Positions 8,792-17,417 of a stretch of DNA of 64,000 nucleotides are shown piece after piece. The translations under genes were made by a program, and so were the position numbers. Source of the stretch: Pseudosulfitobacter koreensis (GTDB lineage: Bacteria; Pseudomonadota; Alphaproteobacteria; Rhodobacterales; Rhodobacteraceae); contig NZ_JANKJG010000002.1 in NCBI RefSeq assembly GCF_024733015.1, positions 62,001 through 126,000 of the forward strand. The letters run 5' to 3'. Every line of letters begins with the position of its first letter. Within the stretch, counting starts at the first letter, position 1. A model generated the notes under the pieces. That model did no database searches. It saw only the letters and a list, made by a program, of their open reading frames with translations, and had not been told where the DNA came from.

Positions 8792-11692
8792 ATGCAGTTC
8801 GATCTTGACGCGCTATTCGGCTCGGCGCCGTCACCCTATGTCCTGGTGGACCCCGATCTGCGAATGATCTGGGCCAACGACGCCTATCTCGAAGTGACCG
8901 GCCGCACCCGCGAAACCCTGATCGGCCGGATCATGACCGAAGAGTTCCCGGCACCGCCCGATTCCATATCGGACCAGATGCTGCGCGGATCGTTCCGCCG
9001 GGTGCTGGCCACCGGGCGCACCGACCACCTGCCGCTGATCCCCTACCCGATCGAGGCCCCGGACGGGCGCATCGAGGAACGTCAATGGAGCGCCACCCAC
9101 ACGCCGATCCTGGGCGATGAGGGCAAGGTTGTCTATATCTTGCAAAACACGATGGACGTGACCGATCTCTACCGCAGCGAGGCGACGACCACGCCCTCCA
9201 GCGTTCCGCGTCGCGCGGCCCTGCTGCAACGGGCCGAAGCGATTGCCACCGAAAACCTGGCGCTGGGGGCGATGACCGAATTCTTCCAGTCCGCCTTTGA
9301 CCAGGCCCCCAGCTTCATGGCAATCCTTGATGGCCCCGAACATGTGTTTCGCATCACCAACCAGGCCTATATCGACCTTATCGGGGGCCGCGATCTGATC
9401 GGCATGCCGGTGCGCGAGGCGCTTCCCGATCTTGCGGGGCAAGGGTTCTACGAATTGCTCGATCAAGTGCTCGAGACGGGCGAGCCGCTGTCGTTCAAGG
9501 GGATGCCCGCGCTGATTCAGGCCTCGTCCGATGCCGAACCCGTCGAGCATTTCATCGACTTTATCTACCACCCGCTGCGCGATGCTGCGAACAAGACCAC
9601 CGGCGTCTTCGTCCAGGGCCACGACGTCACTGGACAGAAGATCGCCGAGGCAACCCTGACCGCCACCCGCGAGCGGTTCCGCATCATGGCGCAGACCATG
9701 CCGAACCACGTCTGGACGGCGGACAAGGATGGCGGGCTGAACTGGCTGAACGACCGCACCTATGACTATACCGGCCATGTCGAGGGCGAACTCTACGGCA
9801 CCGACTGGGGCCGCGCCGTCCACCCCGACGATCTGGAACTGGCCGCCGAAAAATGGCAGAAGTCAGTCGCGCAGGGCGAAACCTATGAACATGAATTTCG
9901 CATCCGCAGGGCCGATGGCAGCTATCGGTGGCACCTGGTGCGCGCCTCTGCGCTGCGGTCGGACGAGGGCGTCAACACCGGATGGGTCGGCACCAACACC
10001 GACATCGAGGAACGCAAGAGCGCCGAGCGCGAGATCGCCGAGCTGAACGACACGCTGGAAATGCGCGTCGCCAAGCGCAACCAAGAGCTTGAGGAATTGC
10101 ACGTCACCCTGCGCCAAAGTCAGAAGATGGAGGCCATCGGCAACCTTGCGGGCGGAATTGCCCACGATTTCAACAACCTGCTTCAGGTGATCACCGGCAA
10201 CCTGCAACTGGTCGCACGCGAAACGCCTGATGCATCCCCCGCCAAGGCGCGCATCGAACAGGCCATGGGCAGCGTCGCGCGCGGGGCCACGCTGGCGTCG
10301 CAGCTGCTGTCATTTGCGCGAAAACAGCCGCTTGCGCCCAAGGTGATCAACCTCAGCCGGTTTCTGGGCAACACCACCGACATCCTGCGCAGTGCCATCG
10401 GCGAAAGCGTGGCGCTGGAAACCAGTTTTGCCGAGGATCTGTGGAACACCAGTGTTGACCCCAGCAACATGGAAAACGTGGTGCTGAACCTGGCAATCAA
10501 CGCGCGCGACGCGATGGAGGGGCGCGGCACGCTGAAGATCCACGCGACCAACACCACCATCAGCGCGTCCTCTGGCTGGGCATTGCCCGACATGCAGCCC
10601 GGCGATTACGTGCGGCTGGAGGTGACCGACACCGGCAGCGGCATCGCGCCCGACATCCGCGACCATATATTCGAGCCGTTCTTCACCACCAAGAAAGACG
10701 GCCAGGGCACCGGTCTGGGCCTGTCGATGGTCTACGGTTTCGCCAAGCAGTCGGGCGGCCATGTCACGCTGGACAGCGAAGTCGGCGCGGGCACCACGAT
10801 CAAGATCTACCTGCCGCGCTCGCATGAGCAGGAACACGACCTGCAACCGGCCCAGCCCGCCGGACTGATGGGCGGCGCAGAGACGATCCTGCTGGTCGAG
10901 GACGACGCCGAGGTGCGCGCAACGGCTCACGATCTGCTGATCGATCTGGGCTATACCGTGCTCGAGGCCGCGAACGCCGACGAGGCGCTTGAGATCGTGA
11001 AGGCGGACCAGGCGTTTGATCTGCTGTTCACCGATGTGATGATGGCGGGACACACCACGGCGCGCGACCTGGCGCAGGTGGTGCAGCGCACGCGTCCCGG
11101 CGTGCCGGTCCTGTTCACCTCTGGATACGTGCAGGATGCCATTGTGCACGAAGGGCGGCTTGAGGCCGGTGTGCAGTTGTTGGGAAAACCATATACCCAG
11201 TCGGTCCTGGCGCAGAAACTGCGCGAGGTGCTGGGCACTGCGGGCATTCCGCAACAGCACCATGCGGGACACGGCGGAGGCCATGCCGATGCCGCATCGG
11301 ATGCCGCGCCCGTGGACACAAATGCCCCCATTCTGATCTGCGAGGACGACATCCTGATCCTGACCGACCTTGCCGACACGCTGCGGCTTGCGGGATACCA
11401 GGTACAAGAGGCCGGCAGCGCCGCGAAGGCAATCAAGATCCTGCAATCCACCGCGGTATCACTGCTGATCACCGACGTGGGCCTGCCTGACCTGTCGGGC
11501 GAGGATCTGGCCCGCGAGGCGCGTCAGATGAACCCCCGCCTGCCTGTGATCTTCGCCACCGGCGACACGGATGTGCCTGCCGCCAGCGCCCTGGGCAACT
11601 GCAAGGTTCTGGGCAAGCCCTTTCAGGACAGCAAGCTGCTGGAATATGTGCGCACGATGCTGCCGCAATACGCAGGCGTACAGCCGGACTGA
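8792..11692 (+). CDS. PAS-domain hybrid histidine kinase with two receiver domains
   Basis: A soluble (no transmembrane segment) 966-residue sensor. Domain order is PAS (about 5-120), second PAS (about 165-285), PAS/PAC (about 295-420), short coiled coil, HisKA with phospho-acceptor His458 ([14 protein letters not shown]), HATPase ([34 protein letters not shown]), receiver 1 with Asp748 (LLFTDVMM), a His/Gly-rich linker, and receiver 2 with Asp895 (LLITDVGLP). None of the PAS domains has the Cys-containing LOV motif, so it is probably not a blue-light receptor. No DNA-binding output is present and no cognate regulator is adjacent; a separate phospho-acceptor must relay the signal. ATG 8792 is preferred over an upstream in-frame start at 8702. 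Confidence 0.9.
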   Translation: MQFDLDALFGSAPSPYVLVDPDLRMIWANDAYLEVTGRTRETLIGRIMTEEFPAPPDSISDQMLRGSFRRVLATGRTDHLPLIPYPIEAPDGRIEERQWSATHTPILGDEGKVVYILQNTMDVTDLYRSEATTTPSSVPRRAALLQRAEAIATENLALGAMTEFFQSAFDQAPSFMAILDGPEHVFRITNQAYIDLIGGRDLIGMPVREALPDLAGQGFYELLDQVLETGEPLSFKGMPALIQASSDAEPVEHFIDFIYHPLRDAANKTTGVFVQGHDVTGQKIAEATLTATRERFRIMAQTMPNHVWTADKDGGLNWLNDRTYDYTGHVEGELYGTDWGRAVHPDDLELAAEKWQKSVAQGETYEHEFRIRRADGSYRWHLVRASALRSDEGVNTGWVGTNTDIEERKSAEREIAELNDTLEMRVAKRNQELEELHVTLRQSQKMEAIGNLAGGIAHDFNNLLQVITGNLQLVARETPDASPAKARIEQAMGSVARGATLASQLLSFARKQPLAPKVINLSRFLGNTTDILRSAIGESVALETSFAEDLWNTSVDPSNMENVVLNLAINARDAMEGRGTLKIHATNTTISASSGWALPDMQPGDYVRLEVTDTGSGIAPDIRDHIFEPFFTTKKDGQGTGLGLSMVYGFAKQSGGHVTLDSEVGAGTTIKIYLPRSHEQEHDLQPAQPAGLMGGAETILLVEDDAEVRATAHDLLIDLGYTVLEAANADEALEIVKADQAFDLLFTDVMMAGHTTARDLAQVVQRTRPGVPVLFTSGYVQDAIVHEGRLEAGVQLLGKPYTQSVLAQKLREVLGTAGIPQQHHAGHGGGHADAASDAAPVDTNAPILICEDDILILTDLADTLRLAGYQVQEAGSAAKAIKILQSTAVSLLITDVGLPDLSGEDLAREARQMNPRLPVIFATGDTDVPAASALGNCKVLGKPFQDSKLLEYVRTMLPQYAGVQPD

Positions 11693-11916
11693 AAACGCGA
11701 GCGCCTACGTAGAAACTACGCACGCGAATTTTACCGCAGTCCGCAACCATCCCCCGCTATACTGCTTGTTAATACCAACGAATTGCCGAAAAATGAACAT
11801 AATTCGACGCGAAACCAAGGAGAGAGCACCCAGCGAAGCATAACTTTGCATTAACTTTTTCTTGTTACGATTGATGTGCTTCTTAAATTGAACCCCGACC
11901 CCATGAGGTCTGAACC

Positions 11917-12084
11917 ATGAACGCATCATTGAGCAAGGCAGATCACCTGCCTGCCCGCCCCCGCACCGGAATCCGCCCTGCAACGCAGAAAAAGTGCGCC
12001 TCGATGGCAAGTGGGTGGTGGATCTTGCCCGGTCTGGCGATCAGCGTTTTGCTTTGGTGGGCTACTCTGTCGCTGATTTTCTGA
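11917..12084 (+). CDS. 55-residue predicted membrane protein
   Basis: ATG at 11917 follows GAGG at 8 nt; stop TGA at 12082-12084. The product begins polar and basic (NASLSKADHLPARPRTG) and ends in one hydrophobic, Trp-rich helix (WWILPGLAISVLLWWATLSLIF), so it is probably a single-pass N-in protein. The upstream 200 bp (11693-11916) are clearly AT-richer than the surroundings and may hold the promoter; I see no other gene there. Family unknown. A stand-alone monocistronic micro-protein between the hybrid kinase and a tRNA. Confidence 0.5.
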   Translation: MNASLSKADHLPARPRTGIRPATQKKCASMASGWWILPGLAISVLLWWATLSLIF

Positions 12085-12240
12085 AAGTCGATGCGGCAAG
12101 GCTCGGATGAGGCCACAACAACCCGAACAGATTAAACATGACGTGCGCTTTGCGGGAAATCTGCTGCACAGCGAAGTGGTGCGCGTCAGTCGAGCCCTCC
12201 AGATCGCGAAAGCTTCGATACTGCATGCGATCGAGAGGAA

Positions 12241-12316
12241 TGGTGGGTCGTGACGGGCTCGAACCGCCGACATTTTCGGTGTAAACGAAACGCTCTACCA
12301 ACTGAGCTAACGACCC
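12241..12316 (-). tRNA. tRNA-Val(TAC)
   Basis: The minus-strand cloverleaf has acceptor GGGTCGT/ACGACCC, D-arm TAGCTCAGTTGGTAGAGC, anticodon stem TTTCG/CGAAA with loop TTTACAC (anticodon TAC), T-loop TTCGAGC, and encoded CCA. 76 nt. Confidence 0.95.
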
Positions 12317-12360
12317 GCCGTCCCGCTCTCTAGCGCAGATCGCGCGCGACGATCAAGCCC

Positions 12361-12933
12361 TTAAGACAGTCTTTGTTGCTGTCTTTTGCTCAGGTGCCAA
12401 ACCACCCCCTGCCCGCATTGCAATGTGTCGAAACGCGACCACGGCAGGCCCAGCAGATGACAGCGCAAGATCCGGCTGGTGATGCCATGGGTCACGACCA
12501 CCGCGGGGCCTGTCAGCGCATCGAGAAACGCAAGCGTGCGCGCGGCGACGGCGGCCAGCCCTTCGCCGCCCGGTGCGTGATCGTACCAGGCCAAGCTGTC
12601 CGCATCCTCAAAAAGATGCGGGGCCTCGGCGCGGATGGTGTCGAACAAAAGCCCCGACCAATCGCCCACCGCGATCTCGGCCAGACGCGCGTCGGCGGTG
12701 ATCGCAGCCCCTTGGGTGTTGGCGAGCTCGGCCGTCTGCCAGGCCCGCCCCTGCGGCGATGCGTACCACGCATGCCCTTCACAGCCAAAGGCCGAAAGCA
12801 CCGCTCCCTGATGGCGCGCCTGTGCCCGGCCCGCAGCCGTCAAGGGACTGTCCTGCGCGCCCTGCATGCGGGCTTCGCGGTTCCACGTGGTTTCGCCGTG
12901 GCGCAGGATCAGAAGGTCGGGATACTCGCTCAT
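12361..12933 (-). CDS. Histidine phosphatase (phosphoglycerate-mutase-like) family protein
   Basis: A 190-residue branch-1 histidine phosphatase: LILRHGETTWN carries the phospho-His RHG triad, and VVTHGITSRIL carries the second catalytic His. It most resembles cofactor-dependent PGM/GpmB-like phosphatases such as CobC or broad-specificity sugar phosphatases; substrate unknown. It is the third gene after proC and proA on the same strand, about 55 bp behind proA, so it may be cotranscribed with proline genes. The longer frame starts with TTG at 12969; ATG 12933 fits the family N-terminus. Confidence 0.87.
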   Translation of the reverse strand: MSEYPDLLILRHGETTWNREARMQGAQDSPLTAAGRAQARHQGAVLSAFGCEGHAWYASPQGRAWQTAELANTQGAAITADARLAEIAVGDWSGLLFDTIRAEAPHLFEDADSLAWYDHAPGGEGLAAVAARTLAFLDALTGPAVVVTHGITSRILRCHLLGLPWSRFDTLQCGQGVVWHLSKRQQQRLS

Positions 12934-12987
12934 ACCCGATTGATTAAGTCGCGGCTGACCCGGACGCAAGTGCGGGCAGAGCGACCA

Positions 12988-14268
12988 TCAGGGCCGCTTC
13001 TGGCCGTCGCCGTGCACGAAATACTTGAAGCTGGTCAGCTGCTCTGCACCGACCGGGCCGCGCGCGTGCATCTTGCCGGTGGCGATGCCGATCTCTGCGC
13101 CCATGCCGAACTCTCCGCCGTCCGAAAACTGGGTCGAGGCGTTGTGCATCACCACGGCGGAATCCACCGCCGTCATGAACTGCCGCGCCGCTGTCACGTC
13201 CTCGGCGACGATGGCATCGGTGTGACCGGACGAATGCGCCTGAACAAAGGCGATGGCCTCTCCCAGCCCGTCCACGATGCGCACGGACATGATATTGCTG
13301 AGATATTCGGTGTCCCAATCCTCATCCGTCGCGGCGATCAGATCCGGCAAAATCTGGCGCGCAGCCGCATCGCCGCGCAGTTCGCAATCGCTCATCGCCT
13401 CGGCCAGCAGCGGCAACGCTGTCTCGGCGAGGCTTGCGTCGATCACCACGCATTCGGTCGCGCCGCAAATGCCCGTGCGGCGCATCTTGGCGTTTTGGAC
13501 GATGCCAACCGCCTTTTCGATGTCGGCGCTGGCGTGGATATAAGTGTGGTTGTTGCCATCCAGATGCAGCAAGGTCGGCACCCGCGCCTCCTTTTGAACC
13601 AACGACACCAGTCCGCGCCCGCCGCGCGGGATCACCAGATCGACCGTGTCGATGCTGTGCAGCAACAGCTTGACCGCCTCGCGGTCGCGCGTGTCGACCA
13701 GTTGCACAGCATCCTCGGGCAGACCGGCAGCACGCAGCCCCTGCGCCATGCAGTTCACGATCACCCGCGACGATTGCAGGCTTTCCGAGCCGCCGCGCAG
13801 GATCACCGCATTGCCCGACTTGATGCACAGCGCGCCAGCGTCCGAGCCGACATTGGGGCGCGACTCGTAGATCATCGCGATCACACCGATGGGCACACTG
13901 ACGCGTTCGATCTTCAGCCCGTTGGGCCGGTCGAATGTCGCCAGGGTCCGCCCCAGCGGATCGTCCTGCACCGCAATCGCATCAAGCGCATCTGCCATGC
14001 CCGCCACACGCTCAGCGTTCAGCGTCAGCCGATCAACAAAGGCGGCGTCCTTGCCGCTGTCATTGATCGCGTCGACGTCTTGCGCATTGGCGCGCAGCAG
14101 GTCGTCCATATTACCGCGCAGCGCCTCTGCCGCCTTGGTCAGTGCCAGGTTGCGCTGCTCCCCCGAGGCCATCGCAAGACCTTGCGCCGCCGCCTTGGCG
14201 CGCTGGCCCAGATCGGCAACAACGGCACCGATTTCAGTTTCGGATCGTTCCAATGTGGTCGTACTCAT
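12988..14268 (-). CDS. proA: Glutamate-5-semialdehyde dehydrogenase (gamma-glutamyl phosphate reductase)
   Basis: Second step of proline synthesis: NADPH-dependent reduction of gamma-glutamyl phosphate to glutamate semialdehyde. The 426-residue protein has the aldehyde-dehydrogenase-superfamily motifs of Pro[28 protein letters not shown], the active-site Cys in [12 protein letters not shown], and the C-terminal [20 protein letters not shown]. Start ATG 14268 lies 24 bp after the proC stop, so proC-proA form a transcriptional unit. Together with the divergent proB they encode the complete glutamate-to-proline route. Confidence 0.96.
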   Translation of the reverse strand: MSTTTLERSETEIGAVVADLGQRAKAAAQGLAMASGEQRNLALTKAAEALRGNMDDLLRANAQDVDAINDSGKDAAFVDRLTLNAERVAGMADALDAIAVQDDPLGRTLATFDRPNGLKIERVSVPIGVIAMIYESRPNVGSDAGALCIKSGNAVILRGGSESLQSSRVIVNCMAQGLRAAGLPEDAVQLVDTRDREAVKLLLHSIDTVDLVIPRGGRGLVSLVQKEARVPTLLHLDGNNHTYIHASADIEKAVGIVQNAKMRRTGICGATECVVIDASLAETALPLLAEAMSDCELRGDAAARQILPDLIAATDEDWDTEYLSNIMSVRIVDGLGEAIAFVQAHSSGHTDAIVAEDVTAARQFMTAVDSAVVMHNASTQFSDGGEFGMGAEIGIATGKMHARGPVGAEQLTSFKYFVHGDGQKRP

Positions 14269-14292
14269 ATCAATCGCTCCTTAAAATTCGGT

Positions 14293-15072
14293 TCACTTCA
14301 ATTCGGCGGCGCGGTCATAGGCGGCATGCACGGTGTCGTGCAGCAGCGCGTGCAGCTGCCCGTCGCGCATCAACTGTTCCAGCCCCGCCTGCGTCGTGCC
14401 GTTCTTGCTGGTGACCGACTTGCGCAGATCTTCCAGCGTCTCGTCCGATTGCCGCGCGGTTTCGACCGTGCCGGTGATCGTGTCGAACACCAGCGCGCGC
14501 GCCGTCGCCTCGTCGAACCCGATGTCCATCGCGGCGGCCACATAGCTGCGCAGGATTTCAAACACATAGCCCGGCCCGCTGCCGCTGATCGCGGTCAGCC
14601 GGTCGATCCGGTCCTCGCTGTCGACAGGCACGCAGGTGCCCGTCTGCCCGATCCACGCGGTCACATCGCGCTGCTGCTGGTCGGTGCAGGCGTCGTTGGC
14701 ATAGAGACCCGATACCCCCATCCCCACCATCGCCGCCATGTTCGGCATCACGCGGATGATCGCGCGGTCACCCACGATGGAAGAAATCGTGGCAACGCTG
14801 CACCCGGCGGCGATGGACACGAAACACCCGTCGGGTTTCAGCGCAAAGGCATAGTCGGGCAGCACGTCCGCGATCATCTGCGGCTTGATCGCGATCAGGA
14901 TGACGTCGAATTCGGCCTCGGACAGCGATGTCGGTTTTGACACATGGCGCACGCCCGCAGGCAGGTCGGGCTTCACCGGGTCGGCCACGGTAAAGCTGTT
15001 GTTCGCGTCCTGCGCCCACTGACGCAGCATCGCGCCGCCCATCTTGCCACATCCGATCAAAAGTATGTTCAT
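14293..15072 (-). CDS. proC: Pyrroline-5-carboxylate reductase
   Basis: Last step of proline synthesis, reducing P5C with NAD(P)H. The 259-residue protein begins with the Rossmann motif ILLIGCGKMGGAML and ends with the ProC substrate loop region (ISGSGPGYVFEILRSY, VTSKNGTTQAGL). The frame extends 11 codons further upstream, but ATG 15072 is preceded by GGAG at 7 nt. First gene of the leftward proC-proA-phosphatase unit, divergent from proB across a 272-bp region that holds two palindromes. Confidence 0.95.
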   Translation of the reverse strand: MNILLIGCGKMGGAMLRQWAQDANNSFTVADPVKPDLPAGVRHVSKPTSLSEAEFDVILIAIKPQMIADVLPDYAFALKPDGCFVSIAAGCSVATISSIVGDRAIIRVMPNMAAMVGMGVSGLYANDACTDQQQRDVTAWIGQTGTCVPVDSEDRIDRLTAISGSGPGYVFEILRSYVAAAMDIGFDEATARALVFDTITGTVETARQSDETLEDLRKSVTSKNGTTQAGLEQLMRDGQLHALLHDTVHAAYDRAAELK

Positions 15073-15171
15073 TTTCGTCTCCGGTTTGTCCAAAACGTCT
15101 TGCACCGAAACACATGGACTTGCGTCTCAAGGATGCCAGATCGTCCGAATTTGCTTTTCGTCGCCGCAGGG

Positions 15172-15197
15172 CAGCAAAGTGATGCTGCAATGCAGCA
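15172..15197. promoter_or_regulatory. Dyad 1 in the proC/proB divergent promoter region
   Basis: TGCTGCA-A-TGCAGCA (15183-15197) is a perfect 7-bp inverted repeat around one base. Flanking AAAGTG on the left and CTTT on the right extend the symmetry with a small bulge. It lies 111 bp from the proC start and about 150 bp from the proB start. Confidence 0.5.
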
Positions 15198-15220
15198 CTT
15201 TTTGGCGGCCCGTTTGCATT

Positions 15221-15237
15221 CACGTACCCGGTACGTG
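15221..15237. promoter_or_regulatory. Dyad 2 in the proC/proB divergent promoter region
   Basis: CACGTACC-C-GGTACGTG is a perfect 8-bp inverted repeat around one base, about 24 bp from dyad 1 and about 108 bp upstream of the proB ATG. Length and symmetry suit a dimeric repressor; the regulator is not identifiable here. Confidence 0.55.
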
Positions 15238-15344
15238 TTATACATCGGCGAATCATTGGGAGGTCCAGTGCTACAGGTCAGCGCCGCAATTGGCAAACTG
15301 ACGTGGCATTCGTGAGTAAAACCAATTAGATATCGGAGTAGTAC

Positions 15345-16505
15345 ATGACCAAGAAGAAAAAGATCGTCGTAAAAATCGGGTCCAGCCTGCTGGCAAACGA
15401 GGACAATCTGACCCTGCGCTATGCCTTCATAAACGGGCTGATCAGCGATCTGGCACAGTTGCAAAAGGACGGGCACGACATCATCCTGACCTCCTCCGGG
15501 TCGGTCGCGCTGGGCCTGAACATGGTGGGCAAACGCCCCGAGGATGCGGGCATTCTGGACAAGCAGGCCGCCGCCGCCTGCGGTCAGCCACTCTTGATGA
15601 ACGCCTACCGCCAGGTCGCGTCCGAGTACGAATTGGACGTCGCCCAGATGCTGGTCACGGTCGAGGATATGGAAGACCGCCGCCGGTTTCTGAACATCAA
15701 GAACACGATGATGAAACTGTTCGAAAACGACATTTTGCCGATCATCAACGAGAACGATTCCGTCGCCACCCGCGACCTGCGCGTGGGCGACAACGACCGT
15801 CTGTCCGCCAAGGTGGCGCAGATGGTGCAGGCCGATCTGCTGATCATCCTGACCAGCGTCGAGGGGCTTTATGACCGCGACCCGTCAGACCCGGATGCGA
15901 AATTCATCTCGGAAGTAGAGGACGTATCAGAGCATCTGGAATCCACCACAGGCATCAGCGATCTGGGCAGCGGCGGCATGCTAACCAAGATGCTGGCCGC
16001 GAACATGGCCCAGAACGCAGGCGTCGAGACAATCATCGCCGAAGGCATCATCGAGCGCCCTCTCATCTCGCTTCTGAACAACGAGCGCCGCTATACGCGC
16101 TGCCTGGTGACCGGCGAGACCGCGTCGCCGCTGAAGATCTGGCTGAGCAACCGCCTGCAGGTTTCGGGCACGCTGGTCGTCTCGAACGCACTGGCCGAAG
16201 CCGTGGTCGCGGGCGATTGCGGCATCAGCCGCGCTGACGTGATTTCGATGCAGGGCGAGTTCAGCAAGGGCGACGTGCTGCACGTCTATAACGAGGACGG
16301 CGTCGAAGTGGCGCGCGGCCTGACCAACTTTTCGTCCGAAGAAACCATGCTGCTGGCGCGCAATCTCGACATGCCCGTCGAAAGCGTCATCGGCTACAAG
16401 ACCAAAAGCGACGTGATCGGCGCCGAGAACATCCTGGTGCTGGAAGAAAACCACTTGCTGCTGGACGCGCCGGAAGAAGATCAGAAGCTGGTTGTGCCAG
16501 TTTGA
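15345..16505 (+). CDS. proB: Glutamate 5-kinase with PUA domain
   Basis: First, feedback-controlled step of proline synthesis: ATP-dependent phosphorylation of glutamate. The 386-residue protein has the amino-acid-kinase domain (VVKIGSSLL, ILTSSGSVALG, PIINENDSVAT, GDNDRLSAKVA, DLGSGGMLTKM) and a C-terminal PUA domain (about 285-370, GDCGISRADVISMQGEFSKGDVLHV). The Lys-rich N-terminus and several positions differ from the obg-linked ProB that I associate with Rhodobacterales, so this may be a second paralog. It is preceded by GGAGTAGTAC and is divergent from proC-proA. Confidence 0.95.
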   Translation: MTKKKKIVVKIGSSLLANEDNLTLRYAFINGLISDLAQLQKDGHDIILTSSGSVALGLNMVGKRPEDAGILDKQAAAACGQPLLMNAYRQVASEYELDVAQMLVTVEDMEDRRRFLNIKNTMMKLFENDILPIINENDSVATRDLRVGDNDRLSAKVAQMVQADLLIILTSVEGLYDRDPSDPDAKFISEVEDVSEHLESTTGISDLGSGGMLTKMLAANMAQNAGVETIIAEGIIERPLISLLNNERRYTRCLVTGETASPLKIWLSNRLQVSGTLVVSNALAEAVVAGDCGISRADVISMQGEFSKGDVLHVYNEDGVEVARGLTNFSSEETMLLARNLDMPVESVIGYKTKSDVIGAENILVLEENHLLLDAPEEDQKLVVPV

Positions 16506-16515
16506 TCACACACAT

Positions 16516-16545
16516 CGCGCGGGGCGCTCACGCGCGCCCTGCGCG
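16516..16545 (+). terminator. Strong hairpin after proB
   Basis: A 12-bp stem CGCGCGGGGCGC/GCGCCCTGCGCG (one G-U) with loop TCACGC, 11 bp after the proB stop. There is no good U-run, so termination efficiency is uncertain. Confidence 0.55.
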
Positions 16546-16576
16546 TTCCGTACGCCGTTTTACCAAAAGAGGAAAA

Positions 16577-16651
16577 TGGTGGGTGATAAGGGATTTGAAC
16601 CCCTGACATCTTCGATGTGAACGAAGCGCTCTACCACTGAGCTAATCACCC
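16577..16651 (-). tRNA. tRNA-Val(CAC)
   Basis: The minus-strand cloverleaf has acceptor GGGTGAT/ATCACCC, D-arm TAGCTCAGTGGTAGAGC, anticodon stem CTTCG/CGAAG with loop TTCACAT (anticodon CAC), T-loop GTTCAAATC, and encoded CCA. 75 nt. It is the second valine tRNA in the window; the other has anticodon TAC. Confidence 0.94.
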
Positions 16652-16665
16652 CTGCGGGGGCAGAT

Positions 16666-16699
16666 ACAAAACTGCGGCCCCCCTTGCAAGAGGCCGCAG
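16666..16699 (-). terminator. Terminator downstream of the HU-like gene
   Basis: Stem CTGCGGCC/GGCCGCAG. On the minus strand it is followed by TTTTGTAT, just after the HU-like stop codon. Confidence 0.65.
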
Positions 16700-16726
16700 C
16701 GAAATTCTGGACAGAAAGCGCAGAAC

Positions 16727-17185
16727 TTACTCGGCGTCGTCGGCTGCTTCGGCCTTGGCGGCCGCTTCGGCGGCGACGACTTCGGGTTTGCGCTGGCGGA
16801 TCTTGGCGGTCAGGACGCGGGCCTTTGTCATGTCGTTGGCGCGGCGGATCTTGACGCTGCCCAGCGGATGCAGGTTCAGTTCGCGGCTTTCGCTCAGCGC
16901 GGTGCCCAGCACCTCGAGCATGGCCTCGACCACGGGCTTTGCGTCCTTCTTCTTGACGCCGGATGCCTCGACGACGGCGTCGATCAACTCTTTCTTGCGC
17001 ATCATCGGACCCGAAACCACCGGCTCGGCACCGCCTGTCGTTGGATCGGCGGCGTGGGTCGGCTTGGGCGTCTTTGCAGGCTTGCTGGTGCGGGCCGCGG
17101 TGGTGGCCGCTGCGGCCTTGGTCGCGGCGGCGGCAGAGGCTGCGGCGCTTTTAATGCTGGTCGTCGAAGTCTTGGGCGTTGCCAT
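16727..17185 (-). CDS. HU-family DNA-binding protein with long Ala/Lys-rich N-terminal tail
   Basis: A 152-residue nucleoid-associated protein. The N-terminal about 55 residues are low-complexity Ala/Lys/Thr/Pro (SAAASAAAATKAAAATTAAR, SKPAKTPKP), like a histone-H1-type tail. They are followed by an HU/IHF fold (MMRKKELIDAVVEASGVKKKDAKPVV..., about 62-140) and an acidic Ala/Glu tail. The DNA-binding arm (NLHPLGSVKIRRANDMTKARV) is less conserved than in HupA/B. ATG 17185 is preferred over GTG 17203. It is downstream of lon on the same strand, but lon has its own terminator. Confidence 0.82.
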   Translation of the reverse strand: MATPKTSTTSIKSAAASAAAATKAAAATTAARTSKPAKTPKPTHAADPTTGGAEPVVSGPMMRKKELIDAVVEASGVKKKDAKPVVEAMLEVLGTALSESRELNLHPLGSVKIRRANDMTKARVLTAKIRQRKPEVVAAEAAAKAEAADDAE

Positions 17186-17352
17186 GAAAATGCCTTTGGT
17201 CACGGGTTAAATCTGGGCTCCAGCCTATGCGGATTTGGCCCGAATTCCTATCGAACACTCGCGCGGCGCCCCGTGAAAGGCCATTTTTGCGCCTTTTGCG
17301 CCACTGTTGATGGCAATTGCGCCAGTTTTCACCGCAACGGCCCGCCTGCACG

Positions 17353-17381
17353 AAAAACGCCCCGCAGTCTCCTGCGGGGCG
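17353..17381 (-). terminator. Rho-independent terminator of lon
   Basis: Stem CGCCCCGCAG/CTGCGGGGCG with loop TCTC. Read on the minus strand it is followed by TTTTT, 37 bp after the lon stop codon. Confidence 0.85.
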
Positions 17382-17417
17382 CTCATTCTGGGCAACTGAT
17401 TTGTAATCAGTGCGCGG

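Noticed and set aside
12062-12301. 79-codon minus-strand frame starting in the tRNA-Val
   Set aside because: The N-terminus (FVYTENVGGSSPSRPT) is tRNA sequence translated; the rest has no protein character.
12373-14940. 855-codon open frame on the plus strand
   Set aside because: It is antisense to the phosphatase, proA and proC, which have clear family motifs. It has no ribosome-binding site or recognisable domain; GC-rich third positions keep the opposite strand open.
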